Assembly (NCBI RefSeq): GCF_014168815.1
Contig: NZ_AP021972.1
Coordinates: 4,216,001-4,280,000 of the forward strand
Length of the DNA stretch: 64,000 bases
Source of the DNA: Klebsiella sp. WP3-W18-ESBL-02
GTDB lineage: Bacteria > Pseudomonadota > Gammaproteobacteria > Enterobacterales > Enterobacteriaceae
Direction of reading: 5' to 3'
The position numbers and the translations under genes are program-made. Each line of letters begins with the position of its first letter. Position 1 is the stretch's first letter. Below, in pieces: positions 56,765 through 64,000 of the stretch. The notes beneath the pieces were generated by a model, which was not told where the DNA came from, searched no databases, and saw only the letters and a program-made list of their open reading frames with translations.

Positions 56765-57748
56765 GTGCTCAAGAAATTCCTCCCCCTGTTAGTGCTGGTT
56801 GCCGTACCGGCGTTCGCAAAACCGGTCCTGACGGTCTACACCTATGACTCTTTTGCCGCCGATTGGGGCCCCGGCCCGGCGGTGAAAAAAGCCTTTGAGG
56901 CCGACTGTCACTGCGAGCTGAAGTTCGTGGCGCTGGAAGATGGCGTTTCGCTGCTTAACCGTCTGCGAATGGAAGGCAAAAACAGCAAAGCGGACGTGGT
57001 GCTGGGGCTGGATAACAACCTGCTGCAGGCGGCCACCGACACCAAACTGTTCGCCAAAAGCAACGTTCCGGCGAGCGCGGTGACGGTTCCCGGTGGCTGG
57101 AACAACGACACCTTCGTGCCGTTCGACTATGGCTACTTCGCCTTCGTCTACGACAAAAACAAGCTGAAAAACCCGCCGAAGAGCCTGAAAGAACTGGTGG
57201 AAAGCGACCAGAAGTGGCGCGTTATCTACCAGGACCCGCGCACCAGTACGCCCGGCTTAGGTCTGCTGCTGTGGATGCAAAAAGTCTACGGCGACAAAGC
57301 GCCGGAAGCCTGGCACAAGCTGGCGGCGAAGACCGTCACCGTCACCAAGGGCTGGAGCGAAGCCTACGGCCTGTTCCTGAAAGGGGAAAGCGACCTGGTG
57401 CTCAGCTATACCACCTCGCCGGCCTACCATATTATCGAAGAGAAGAAAGATAATTATGCGGCGGCGCCGTTTGCCGAAGGCCACTATTTGCAGGTTGAGG
57501 TGGCAGCCAAAACCGCAGCCAGCAAACAACAAAAGCTGGCAGATGAATTCCTGAACTTTATGGTTTCGCCAGGCTTCCAGAACACCGTCGCCACCGGTAA
57601 CTGGATGTACCCGGTGACTCAGGTCGCCCTGCCGGAAGGCTTTAACGGTCTGGTCAAACCGCAGACCGCGCTCGAATTCACGCCGCAGCAGGTCGCCAGC
57701 GAACGCCAGAACTGGATTAATACATGGCTCCGCGCCGCCAGCCGCTAA
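56765..57748 (+). CDS. thiB: Thiamine ABC transporter periplasmic binding protein
   Basis: ThiB (TbpA) binds thiamine and its phosphates in the periplasm. I chose the GTG at 56765 (VLKKFLPLL), preceded by GAGGTG, giving 327 residues as in E. coli; the longer upstream frame runs through the riboswitch and is not coding. A signal peptide ends at AFA-KP near residue 18. It overlaps thiP by 25 bases. Confidence 0.96.
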   Translation: MLKKFLPLLVLVAVPAFAKPVLTVYTYDSFAADWGPGPAVKKAFEADCHCELKFVALEDGVSLLNRLRMEGKNSKADVVLGLDNNLLQAATDTKLFAKSNVPASAVTVPGGWNNDTFVPFDYGYFAFVYDKNKLKNPPKSLKELVESDQKWRVIYQDPRTSTPGLGLLLWMQKVYGDKAPEAWHKLAAKTVTVTKGWSEAYGLFLKGESDLVLSYTTSPAYHIIEEKKDNYAAAPFAEGHYLQVEVAAKTAASKQQKLADEFLNFMVSPGFQNTVATGNWMYPVTQVALPEGFNGLVKPQTALEFTPQQVASERQNWINTWLRAASR

Positions 57749-59334
57749 TTCCGGGCTGGCTCTACCCGGGCCTCGCGGCCACCGCGCTGATGGTGGCCGT
57801 CGCCCTGGCGGCCTTTCTGGCGCTGTGGCTCAACGCCCCGGAAACCTCATGGTCTACGCTGCTCGGCGATAGCTACCTGTGGCACGTCGTGCGTTTTTCA
57901 TTCTGGCAGGCGTTTCTCTCGGCGCTGTTGTCGGTGCTGCCCGCTATTTTTCTCGCCCGCGCGCTGTACCGACGACGTTTTCCCGGCCGCCAGCTGCTGC
58001 TGCGGCTGTGCGCAATGACGCTCATTCTCCCGGTGCTGGTCGCGGTGTTTGGTATCCTCAGCGTTTACGGCCGCCAGGGCTGGCTGTCGCAGCTGTTCGC
58101 CTGGCTCGGCTGGCAGTGGCAATTTTCCCCTTACGGCCTACAGGGCATTCTGCTGGCGCACGTCTTTTTCAATATGCCCATGGCCACCCGTCTGCTGCTA
58201 CAAGCGCTGGAGCAGATCCCCGGCGAGCAGCGCCAGCTGGCCGCCCAACTGGGCATGCGCGGCTATCCGTTTTTCCGCTACGTCGAGTGGCCGTGGATGC
58301 GCCGGCAAATTCTGCCCATTGCCACGCTGATTTTCATGCTCTGCTTCGCCAGCTTCGCCACCGTGCTGTCGCTGGGCGGCGGCCCTTCCGCTACCACCAT
58401 TGAGCTGGCCATCTACCAGGCGCTGAATTTTGACTACGACCCGGCGCGCGCGGCCATGCTGGCATTAATTCAAATGACCTGCTGCCTGACGCTGGTGTTA
58501 TTGAGTCAGAGAATGAGCCGGACAATCGCCGTTGGCGCTAGCCAGATCCAAGGCTGGCGGGACCCGGACGATCGCTGGCATAGCCGCATTACCGACGGCG
58601 TGCTCATCGCCTTCACGCTGCTGCTGATGCTGCCGCCGCTGCTGGCGGTGGTCGTCGATGGCCTTCAACCCTCGATGCTGAACGTTTTCGCCCAGCCGAT
58701 CCTGTGGCAGGCCATCGGCACCTCGCTGCGGATCGCGCTCGCCGCCGGGCTGCTGTGCGTGGTACTCACCATGATGCTGCTGTGGAGCAGCCGCGAGCTG
58801 CGGGCGCGTAACCGAGCGCTCGCTGGTCAGGCCATGGAGCTCAGCGGCATGCTGATCCTCGCTATGCCGGGCATCGTGCTGGCGACCGGCTTCTTCCTGT
58901 TACTCAATAATACCGTCGGCCTGCCCGACGCCGCCGACGGGATCGTGATTTTCACCAACGCGCTGATGGCGGTTCCCTACGCGCTCAAGGTGCTTGAAAC
59001 ACCAATGCGCGACATCACCGCCCGCTACAGCGTGCTGTGCGCTTCGTTAGGTCTGTCCGGCATTCACCGCCTGCGGATCGTTGAGCTACGCGCGCTCAAA
59101 CGCCCTTTAGCGCAGGCGCTGGCCTTTGCCTGCGTACTGTCGATTGGCGATTTCGGCGTGGTGGCGCTGTTTGGTAATGACAATTTCCGCACGCTGCCGT
59201 TTTATCTCTATCAGCAGATTGGCGCCTACCGCAGCCAGGACGGCGCGGCGACCGCGCTGATTCTGCTGCTGCTGTGTTTCCTGCTGTTTACCCTTATTGA
59301 AAAATTACCCGGACGCCATGCTAAAACTGAATGA
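57724..59334 (+). CDS. thiP: Thiamine ABC transporter permease
   Basis: ThiP is the membrane subunit of the thiamine importer. The 536 residues equal E. coli; two homologous permease halves are fused, each with an EAA-type loop for contact with ThiQ, and about 12 membrane segments are visible. It overlaps thiB by 25 bases and thiQ by 17. Confidence 0.96.
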   Translation: MAPRRQPLIPGWLYPGLAATALMVAVALAAFLALWLNAPETSWSTLLGDSYLWHVVRFSFWQAFLSALLSVLPAIFLARALYRRRFPGRQLLLRLCAMTLILPVLVAVFGILSVYGRQGWLSQLFAWLGWQWQFSPYGLQGILLAHVFFNMPMATRLLLQALEQIPGEQRQLAAQLGMRGYPFFRYVEWPWMRRQILPIATLIFMLCFASFATVLSLGGGPSATTIELAIYQALNFDYDPARAAMLALIQMTCCLTLVLLSQRMSRTIAVGASQIQGWRDPDDRWHSRITDGVLIAFTLLLMLPPLLAVVVDGLQPSMLNVFAQPILWQAIGTSLRIALAAGLLCVVLTMMLLWSSRELRARNRALAGQAMELSGMLILAMPGIVLATGFFLLLNNTVGLPDAADGIVIFTNALMAVPYALKVLETPMRDITARYSVLCASLGLSGIHRLRIVELRALKRPLAQALAFACVLSIGDFGVVALFGNDNFRTLPFYLYQQIGAYRSQDGAATALILLLLCFLLFTLIEKLPGRHAKTE

Positions 59335-60016
59335 TGTCACCTGGCTGTACCAGCATCTGCCGATGCGCTTTAGCGCCACCATTGCGCAGGGCGAAAAAGT
59401 GGCGGTGCTGGGCCCGAGCGGCGCGGGGAAATCCACATTGCTCAACCTGATTGCGGGTTTTCTGACGCCCGCCAGCGGCACCATCATGCTGGAAGGTCAC
59501 GACCATACCCACTCCCCGCCGTCGCAGCGGCCGGTATCGATGCTGTTTCAGGAAAACAACCTGTTCAGCCATCTGACGGTAGGCCAGAACATCAGTCTGG
59601 GAATGAGCCCACGCCTCAGGCTCAGCGCCGACCAGCAGCGCCGAATGCAGACCATTGCCGAGCAAATGGGGATTGCATCCATGCTGGACAGGCTGCCGGG
59701 CGAACTATCTGGCGGCCAGCGCCAGCGCGCGGCGTTGGCCCGCTGTCTGGTACGCGAGCAGCCAATTCTGCTGCTGGACGAACCGTTTTCTGCGCTCGAT
59801 CCGGCGCTGCGCCAGGAAATGTTGCAGCTGGTGGATGACGTCTGCCAGCGCCAGAATCTGACGCTGCTGATGGTATCGCACAGCATTGAAGACGCGGCGC
59901 GGATTGCGACGCGCGCGATAGTCGTCGCGGAGGGGCGGATTGCCTGGGACGGAGAAACGCAGGCATTGCTAAGCGGTAAAGTGGAGGCTTCTGCGCTGTT
60001 GGGCATCGGGAGTTGA
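59318..60016 (+). CDS. thiQ: Thiamine ABC transporter ATPase
   Basis: ThiQ is the ATPase subunit of the thiamine importer. I chose the ATG at 59318 ([11 protein letters not shown]), giving 232 residues as in E. coli. The Walker A motif GPSGAGKST is at 32-40, followed by the signature LSGGQRQR and Walker B ILLLDEPF. It begins inside the end of thiP. Confidence 0.96.
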   Translation: MLKLNDVTWLYQHLPMRFSATIAQGEKVAVLGPSGAGKSTLLNLIAGFLTPASGTIMLEGHDHTHSPPSQRPVSMLFQENNLFSHLTVGQNISLGMSPRLRLSADQQRRMQTIAEQMGIASMLDRLPGELSGGQRQRAALARCLVREQPILLLDEPFSALDPALRQEMLQLVDDVCQRQNLTLLMVSHSIEDAARIATRAIVVAEGRIAWDGETQALLSGKVEASALLGIGS

Positions 60017-60021
60017 TGCTC

Positions 60022-60051
60022 TGCCGGATGGCGGCTGCGCCTTATCCGGCA
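60022..60051. repeat. Single REP element
   Basis: A REP unit (core GCCGGATGGCGGCTGCGCCT) lies between the convergent genes thiQ and yabI, 5 bases after the thiQ stop. Confidence 0.82.
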
Positions 60052-60060
60052 AAATAACGC

Positions 60061-60828
60061 CTACACCCCCACCACCTTGCGCAGTATATCGATATACACC
60101 GGCATCAGCGGATGACGAATCGCGCTGACCAGCGCCACCACGCCAACGCCCAGCATCAACGGAGCCAGCATCAGCAAGCGCTGGCGCGTCAGCAGCGCGC
60201 TCAGGCGATCGTGGTTCTCTTTGGCGCTGCGCCACAGCCGCCAGCTTAGCCAGGCCCCCAGCCACAGCAACAGCGCTGCCGCCAGCAGCAGCCACTTAAA
60301 GCTGGCGCTGTTCTCATCGGCCGGAATATCGATCGCCGCACCGGCAAGGATCCCCGGCAGGAAATACAGCGGCGGCCACAGCAGGCAGCCAATAATATTC
60401 GGCGGGATAAACTTGGCGACCGGCAGATCGAGCATCCCGGCCACCATCGGGACCACCGGACGCGTCGGCCCAATGAAGCGCCCAATCAGAATGGTAAACA
60501 TGCTGTGCTGGTGCAGCGCATGTTCGGTTTTATCGAGCAGCGCTTTATTTTTCTTCATAAAGGACCAGCGGTGCAGCGGCTTCTTAAAGCGCCAGCCCAG
60601 CCAGAAAGAGATCCAGTCGCCCAGCAGGCAGCCGATAATGCCCACCAGCCATGCCTGCCAGAAATTCACTTCGCCGCTGCCAATAAGCGCGCCAAGCCCC
60701 GCCATCATTACGGTACCCGGCAGAATAAGCCCCACTAACGCCAGTGATTCCAGAAACGCCACCAGCGCCACCGCAATCAGCGAGTAGGTCGTGGACTGCG
60801 TAATAAAATGTTCCAGAAATGCTTGCAT
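60061..60828 (-). CDS. yabI: DedA-family inner membrane protein YabI
   Basis: This 255-residue membrane protein belongs to the DedA/SNARE-associated family, several of which are thought to move undecaprenyl phosphate or other lipids across the inner membrane and to be proton-dependent. The family motif GRFIGPTRPVVPMVAG is intact, with the acidic residues near E27 and the FLGWRFKK loop region. It aligns with E. coli YabI (254 residues) along its length. It is convergent with thiQ and lies downstream of araC. Confidence 0.93.
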   Translation of the reverse strand: MQAFLEHFITQSTTYSLIAVALVAFLESLALVGLILPGTVMMAGLGALIGSGEVNFWQAWLVGIIGCLLGDWISFWLGWRFKKPLHRWSFMKKNKALLDKTEHALHQHSMFTILIGRFIGPTRPVVPMVAGMLDLPVAKFIPPNIIGCLLWPPLYFLPGILAGAAIDIPADENSASFKWLLLAAALLLWLGAWLSWRLWRSAKENHDRLSALLTRQRLLMLAPLMLGVGVVALVSAIRHPLMPVYIDILRKVVGV

Positions 60829-60957
60829 AGAGTGCCCGGTTTGAAAACGAAGCGGGGATTTTCCAGAGCACCCAGCGCATCGTCAAGCCTTCAATTGTCT
60901 ATAGAGTTTACTGGCAAAGACAAAAGCCGACACAGCGCATTTCCTTTTCTTTACTTT

Positions 60958-61803
60958 TTATTCACACCCGGCGCGAAATTCGCTGGGGCTGGCACCGGTA
61001 CATTTTTTAAAGACCCGGGAAAAATAGAGCTGATCTTCAAAGCCCACGTTACGCCCCACGGTGGCAATGGGCATACGGGTGGTGCTCAGCAGCAGCTTGG
61101 CCTGGCTGATGCGCTGATCCTCACGCCAGCTCAGTACGCTCACGCCCAACTGCTGGCGGAACAAATGCGACAGCCGGGATGGCGACAGGCAAACGTGCTG
61201 CGCGACGCTGGCAATATCAAACTGGCTATCGGCAAGGTGATCGCTGATGTACTGACAGGCATCGCGCACGCGGTTATCCATCGGGGGGTGCAGCGATTCG
61301 TTGATCGCTTCCATCCGCCGCAGCAATAGCTGCTCCAGCAGGTTAATCGCCAGCAGCTCAGAGTAACGCCCCACGCCCTGACCGGCTTCAATAATCTTGC
61401 CAAATAGCTCGGCAACCTCAGCCTGGTGCGCTTCATCCGGACGATAAAAACCGGTTTGCGCCACGATAGCAGGCCAGTTAAGCCACTCGTGCCAGTAGGC
61501 GCGAGGACGAAAGTAAACCCACTGGTGATACCACTCGCTGGCGTCGGGATGACGGCCATAGTGGTGAATTTCGCCCGGCGGAAACAGCAGCATGTCCCCC
61601 TGACGGCAGACGAACTGTTTCCCCTGATTTTCAATCACCCCTTCTCCACGTACCGTCAGATTGAGAATGAAACCTTTCATTCCCAGCGGGCGGTCGATGA
61701 AAAAGTCGAGATAGCCGCCGGCTTCAATCGGCGTAAGCCCCGCCACCAGGTGGGCGTTAAAGGAGTAACCAGGCAGCAGGGGATCGTTTTGCATTTCAGC
61801 CAT
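60958..61803 (-). CDS. araC: Arabinose regulator AraC
   Basis: AraC represses araBAD by DNA looping without arabinose and activates it with arabinose. The protein begins [20 protein letters not shown]: an N-terminal arm and cupin-like sugar-binding domain, followed by a C-terminal AraC/XylS DNA-binding domain with two helix-turn-helices ([20 protein letters not shown] is the first). It has 281 residues and ends FRAGCE; E. coli has 292. It is divergent from araB and may also control the GPH-GH43 operon at 6139. Confidence 0.97.
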   Translation of the reverse strand: MAEMQNDPLLPGYSFNAHLVAGLTPIEAGGYLDFFIDRPLGMKGFILNLTVRGEGVIENQGKQFVCRQGDMLLFPPGEIHHYGRHPDASEWYHQWVYFRPRAYWHEWLNWPAIVAQTGFYRPDEAHQAEVAELFGKIIEAGQGVGRYSELLAINLLEQLLLRRMEAINESLHPPMDNRVRDACQYISDHLADSQFDIASVAQHVCLSPSRLSHLFRQQLGVSVLSWREDQRISQAKLLLSTTRMPIATVGRNVGFEDQLYFSRVFKKCTGASPSEFRAGCE

Positions 61804-61830
61804 TTCTGCTCGCTCTCATTGATATCTGAA

Positions 61831-61850
61831 GAAACCAATTATCCATATTC
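61831..61850 (-). promoter_or_regulatory. araO2 operator
   Basis: GAAACCAATTATCCATATTC lies in the araC 5' leader and closely matches E. coli araO2 (AGAAACCAATTGTCCATATT). It is about 200 bp from araI1, allowing the known repression loop. Confidence 0.82.
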
Positions 61851-61960
61851 GGCTTTTTATCGGCACGGCCGCCGCACGCCATCAATAACAGAACCAGCGC
61901 CGCTGTCAACCCCGTTATTTCAAGGCACTTACGGAATATAGCCCGGCTTACAGCCACAAC

Positions 61961-61996
61961 AGAAGTGTCTATAAAGACGACAGAAAAGTCCACATT
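61961..61996 (-). promoter_or_regulatory. araO1 region
   Basis: This stretch, with AGTGTCTATAAAGACGACAG and AGAAAAGTCCACATT, aligns with E. coli araO1, the two half-sites through which AraC controls its own promoter. It lies just upstream of the CRP site. Confidence 0.75.
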
Positions 61997-62001
61997 GATT
62001 A

Positions 62002-62017
62002 TTTGCACGGCGTCACA
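62002..62017 (+). promoter_or_regulatory. CRP site of araC-araBAD
   Basis: TTTGC-ACGGCG-TCACA is identical to the E. coli ara CRP site and lies at the same distance from araI1 (centre to half-site start 21.5 bp). Confidence 0.88.
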
Positions 62018-62030
62018 CTTTGAGAGGTCA

Positions 62031-62094
62031 CAGCAAGATCATCCATAAGATTAGCGGTTCCGGCCTGACGTTTTTTTTCGCGGATATCTACTGT
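62031..62094 (+). promoter_or_regulatory. araBAD promoter with araI1 and araI2
   Basis: araI1 is CAGCAAGATCATCCATA (62031-62047) and araI2 is AGCGGTTCCGGCCTGAC (62053-62069), with half-site starts 21 bp apart. The -10 TACTGT is at 62089-62094, as in E. coli. Confidence 0.9.
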
Positions 62095-62130
62095 TTCTCT
62101 ATCACGTTTTCTTTGAGATGGAGTAACACG

Positions 62131-63837
62131 ATGGCAATCGCAATTGGCCTCGATTTTGGCAGTGACTCGGTCCGCGCCCTGGCGGTGGATTGCGCGACGG
62201 GCGAGGAGATCGCTACCCACGTCGAGTGGTATCCGCGCTGGCAGGAAGGGCGTTTCTGCGACGCGCCAAATAACCGTTTTCGCCACCACCCGCGCGACTA
62301 TATCGAATCCATGGAAGCCGCACTGAAGGGCGCGCTGACCGCGCTTTCCAGCGCACAGCGCGCGGACGTCGTCGGTATCGGCGTCGACAGCACCGGCTCG
62401 ACCCCGGCACCGATTGATGCCGACGGCAACGTTCTGGCGCTGAAAGAAGAATTCGCCGACAACCCGAACGCTATGTTCGTGCTGTGGAAAGACCACACCG
62501 CGGTTGAAGAAGCCGAAGCCATCACCCGCCTGTGCCATCAGCCGGGCAAAGAAGATTACTCCCGCTACATCGGCGGCATTTATTCCAGCGAATGGTTCTG
62601 GGCCAAGATCCTCCACGTCACCCGCGCAGACCGAGCGGTGGCGAAGGCGGCCGCTTCATGGATAGAGCTGTGCGACTGGGTTCCGGCGCTGCTTTCCGGC
62701 ACCACCCGTCCAGAGGATATTCGCCGCGGGCGCTGCAGCGCCGGGCATAAATCTCTGTGGCACGAAAGCTGGGGTGGTCTACCGCCAGCCGCGTTCTTTG
62801 ACGAACTGGACCCCATTCTCAACCAGCACCTGCCGCATCCGCTGTTTACTGAAACCTGGACTGCCGACGTGCCGGTGGGCACGCTGACCGCCGAATGGGC
62901 GCAGCGCCTGGGCCTGTCCACGCAGGTCACCATCTCCGGCGGCGCATTTGACTGCCATATGGGGGCGGTTGGCGCGGGCGCGCAGCCTAATGCGCTGGTG
63001 AAAGTCATTGGCACCTCAACCTGCGACATCCTGATTGCCGATAAAGCAAGCGTGGGCAGCCGCACGGTAAAAGGCATCTGCGGCCAGGTCGATGGCAGCG
63101 TCGTGCCGAATTTCATCGGGATGGAAGCGGGCCAGTCCGCGTTTGGCGATATCTACGCCTGGTTTGGGCGCGTGCTCGGCTGGCCGCTAGAACAGCTTGC
63201 CGCGCAGCATCCGGAACTGAAAGCACAGATCAAGGCCAGCCAGAAACAGCTGCTGCCCGCGCTGACGGAAGCCTGGGCCGCCAACCCATCGCTGGATCAT
63301 CTGCCGGTGGTGCTGGACTGGTTTAACGGCCGCCGCACGCCGAATGCGAACCAGCGCCTGAAAGGCGTCATTACCGATCTCAACCTCGCGACCGACGCGC
63401 CGGCGCTGTTTGGCGGCCTGATTGCCGCCACCGCCTTCGGTGCGCGCGCCATTATGGAGTGCTTCACCGAGCAGGGAATTCCCGTTAACAACGTCATGGC
63501 CCTGGGCGGTATCGCGCGTAAAAACCGCGTCATCATGCAGGCCTGCTGCGATGTTCTGAACCGTCCACTGCAAATTGTCGCCTCCGATCAGTGCTGTGCG
63601 CTGGGGGCCGCTATTTTTGCCGCCGTCGCTGCGGGCGTTTACGGTGATATTCCTGCCGCGCAGCAGCATATGGCTAGCCGCGTCGAACACACCTTACAGC
63701 CACGTCCGGCGCAGGCGCAGCGCTTTGAAGAGCTCTACCAGCGCTACCTGCAGTGGGCCGTGACGGCCGAACAACACTATCTCCCTGCCGCGCCATCGGA
63801 AAAAACCGCCGCTGGCCGCGCCGCTCTGACTCATTAA
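62131..63837 (+). CDS. araB: L-ribulokinase
   Basis: AraB phosphorylates L-ribulose to L-ribulose 5-phosphate in arabinose use. I chose the ATG at 62131 ([17 protein letters not shown]) with GGAG upstream, giving 568 residues; E. coli has 566. The longer upstream frame runs through the promoter. The FGGY-kinase fold is shown by the N-terminal [10 protein letters not shown], the [14 protein letters not shown] substrate region and the C-terminal GGIARKN. It is the first gene of araBAD. Confidence 0.97.
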   Translation: MAIAIGLDFGSDSVRALAVDCATGEEIATHVEWYPRWQEGRFCDAPNNRFRHHPRDYIESMEAALKGALTALSSAQRADVVGIGVDSTGSTPAPIDADGNVLALKEEFADNPNAMFVLWKDHTAVEEAEAITRLCHQPGKEDYSRYIGGIYSSEWFWAKILHVTRADRAVAKAAASWIELCDWVPALLSGTTRPEDIRRGRCSAGHKSLWHESWGGLPPAAFFDELDPILNQHLPHPLFTETWTADVPVGTLTAEWAQRLGLSTQVTISGGAFDCHMGAVGAGAQPNALVKVIGTSTCDILIADKASVGSRTVKGICGQVDGSVVPNFIGMEAGQSAFGDIYAWFGRVLGWPLEQLAAQHPELKAQIKASQKQLLPALTEAWAANPSLDHLPVVLDWFNGRRTPNANQRLKGVITDLNLATDAPALFGGLIAATAFGARAIMECFTEQGIPVNNVMALGGIARKNRVIMQACCDVLNRPLQIVASDQCCALGAAIFAAVAAGVYGDIPAAQQHMASRVEHTLQPRPAQAQRFEELYQRYLQWAVTAEQHYLPAAPSEKTAAGRAALTH

Positions 63838-63848
63838 AGGATACGAAC

Positions 63849-64000
63849 ATGACCGTTTTTGATAATTACGAAGTATGGTTTGTCATTGGTAGCCAGCACC
63901 TGTATGGGCCGGAAACGCTGCGTCAGGTGACGCAAAACGCCGAACACGTGGTCAATGCCTTAAACGCCGAAGCGAAGCTGCCGTGTAAACTGGTGCTGAA
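63849..64000 (+). CDS. araA: L-arabinose isomerase, N-terminal part
   Basis: The first 50 residues of AraA, which converts L-arabinose to L-ribulose, are seen before the window ends. The start [20 protein letters not shown] is near identical to E. coli, with AAAGGAT upstream. It begins 11 bp after araB. Confidence 0.96.
   Translation, partial: MTVFDNYEVWFVIGSQHLYGPETLRQVTQNAEHVVNALNAEAKLPCKLVL

Noticed and set aside
57879..58403. 174-codon frame inside thiP
   Set aside because: It is a shifted frame of thiP with Ala- and Arg-rich content and no homology.
62020..62130. N-terminal extension of araB by 37 codons
   Set aside because: It covers the CRP, araI and -10 sequences; the ATG at 62131 matches E. 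coli AraB.

Overview
This window is a conserved chromosomal core segment from a member of the Enterobacteriaceae. Gene order and protein lengths follow the E. coli and Salmonella ara-to-ace region almost gene for gene, although the window runs in the opposite direction. From memory, the AmpD protein (187 residues, ending TPSSNKEMT) resembles Citrobacter freundii AmpD most closely, and AraC has the short 281-residue form seen in Salmonella and Citrobacter. I therefore suggest Citrobacter or a near relative; this is an inference and was not searched. Typical enterobacterial REP sequences sit between genes. I saw no tRNA, rRNA, CRISPR array, prophage or insertion sequence.

Layout. Positions 1-4600 hold the pyruvate dehydrogenase genes aceF (partial), aceE and the repressor gene pdhR on the minus strand, with a perfect PdhR box, followed by aroP on the plus strand. 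A cassette absent from this position in E. coli K-12 follows at 6000-8500: a GPH-family sugar symporter and a cytoplasmic GH43 glycosidase. Next come ampE-ampD, nadC, the type IV pilin operon ppdD-hofB-hofC, guaC, coaE-zapD-yacG, mutT and secA-secM. Positions 21296-39169 are the lpxC gene and the full division and cell wall (dcw) cluster, from mraZ to ftsZ, all on the minus strand. Then come cra, ilvIH, leuO, and the leu operon with its leader peptide and attenuator. A second accessory cassette (50009-53189) encodes an IdnR-like regulator, an MFS transporter and an IdnO-like reductase. The window ends with setA, the sRNA SgrS with its small protein SgrT, sgrR, a TPP riboswitch and thiBPQ, a DedA-family gene (yabI), and araC with araBA.

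The most interesting signals are regulatory. First, the GPH-GH43 cassette is preceded by a promoter with the same layout as araBAD: a CRP site, an excellent AraC half-site, a second weaker half-site exactly 21 bp further on, and a -10 at almost the same distance. This predicts that the cassette belongs to the arabinose regulon and handles arabinosides. Second, the pdhR-aroP gap carries two adjacent sequences that fit the ArgR box consensus perfectly, which suggests arginine control of aromatic amino acid uptake or of pdhR. Third, the ketogluconate-type cassette is preceded by a 13-bp inverted repeat forming a double operator, plus a CRP site. Smaller points are a Val substitution in the SecM arrest motif, a longer SgrT, a terminator-like hairpin between secA and mutT, and a REP element that contains the mutT stop codon.
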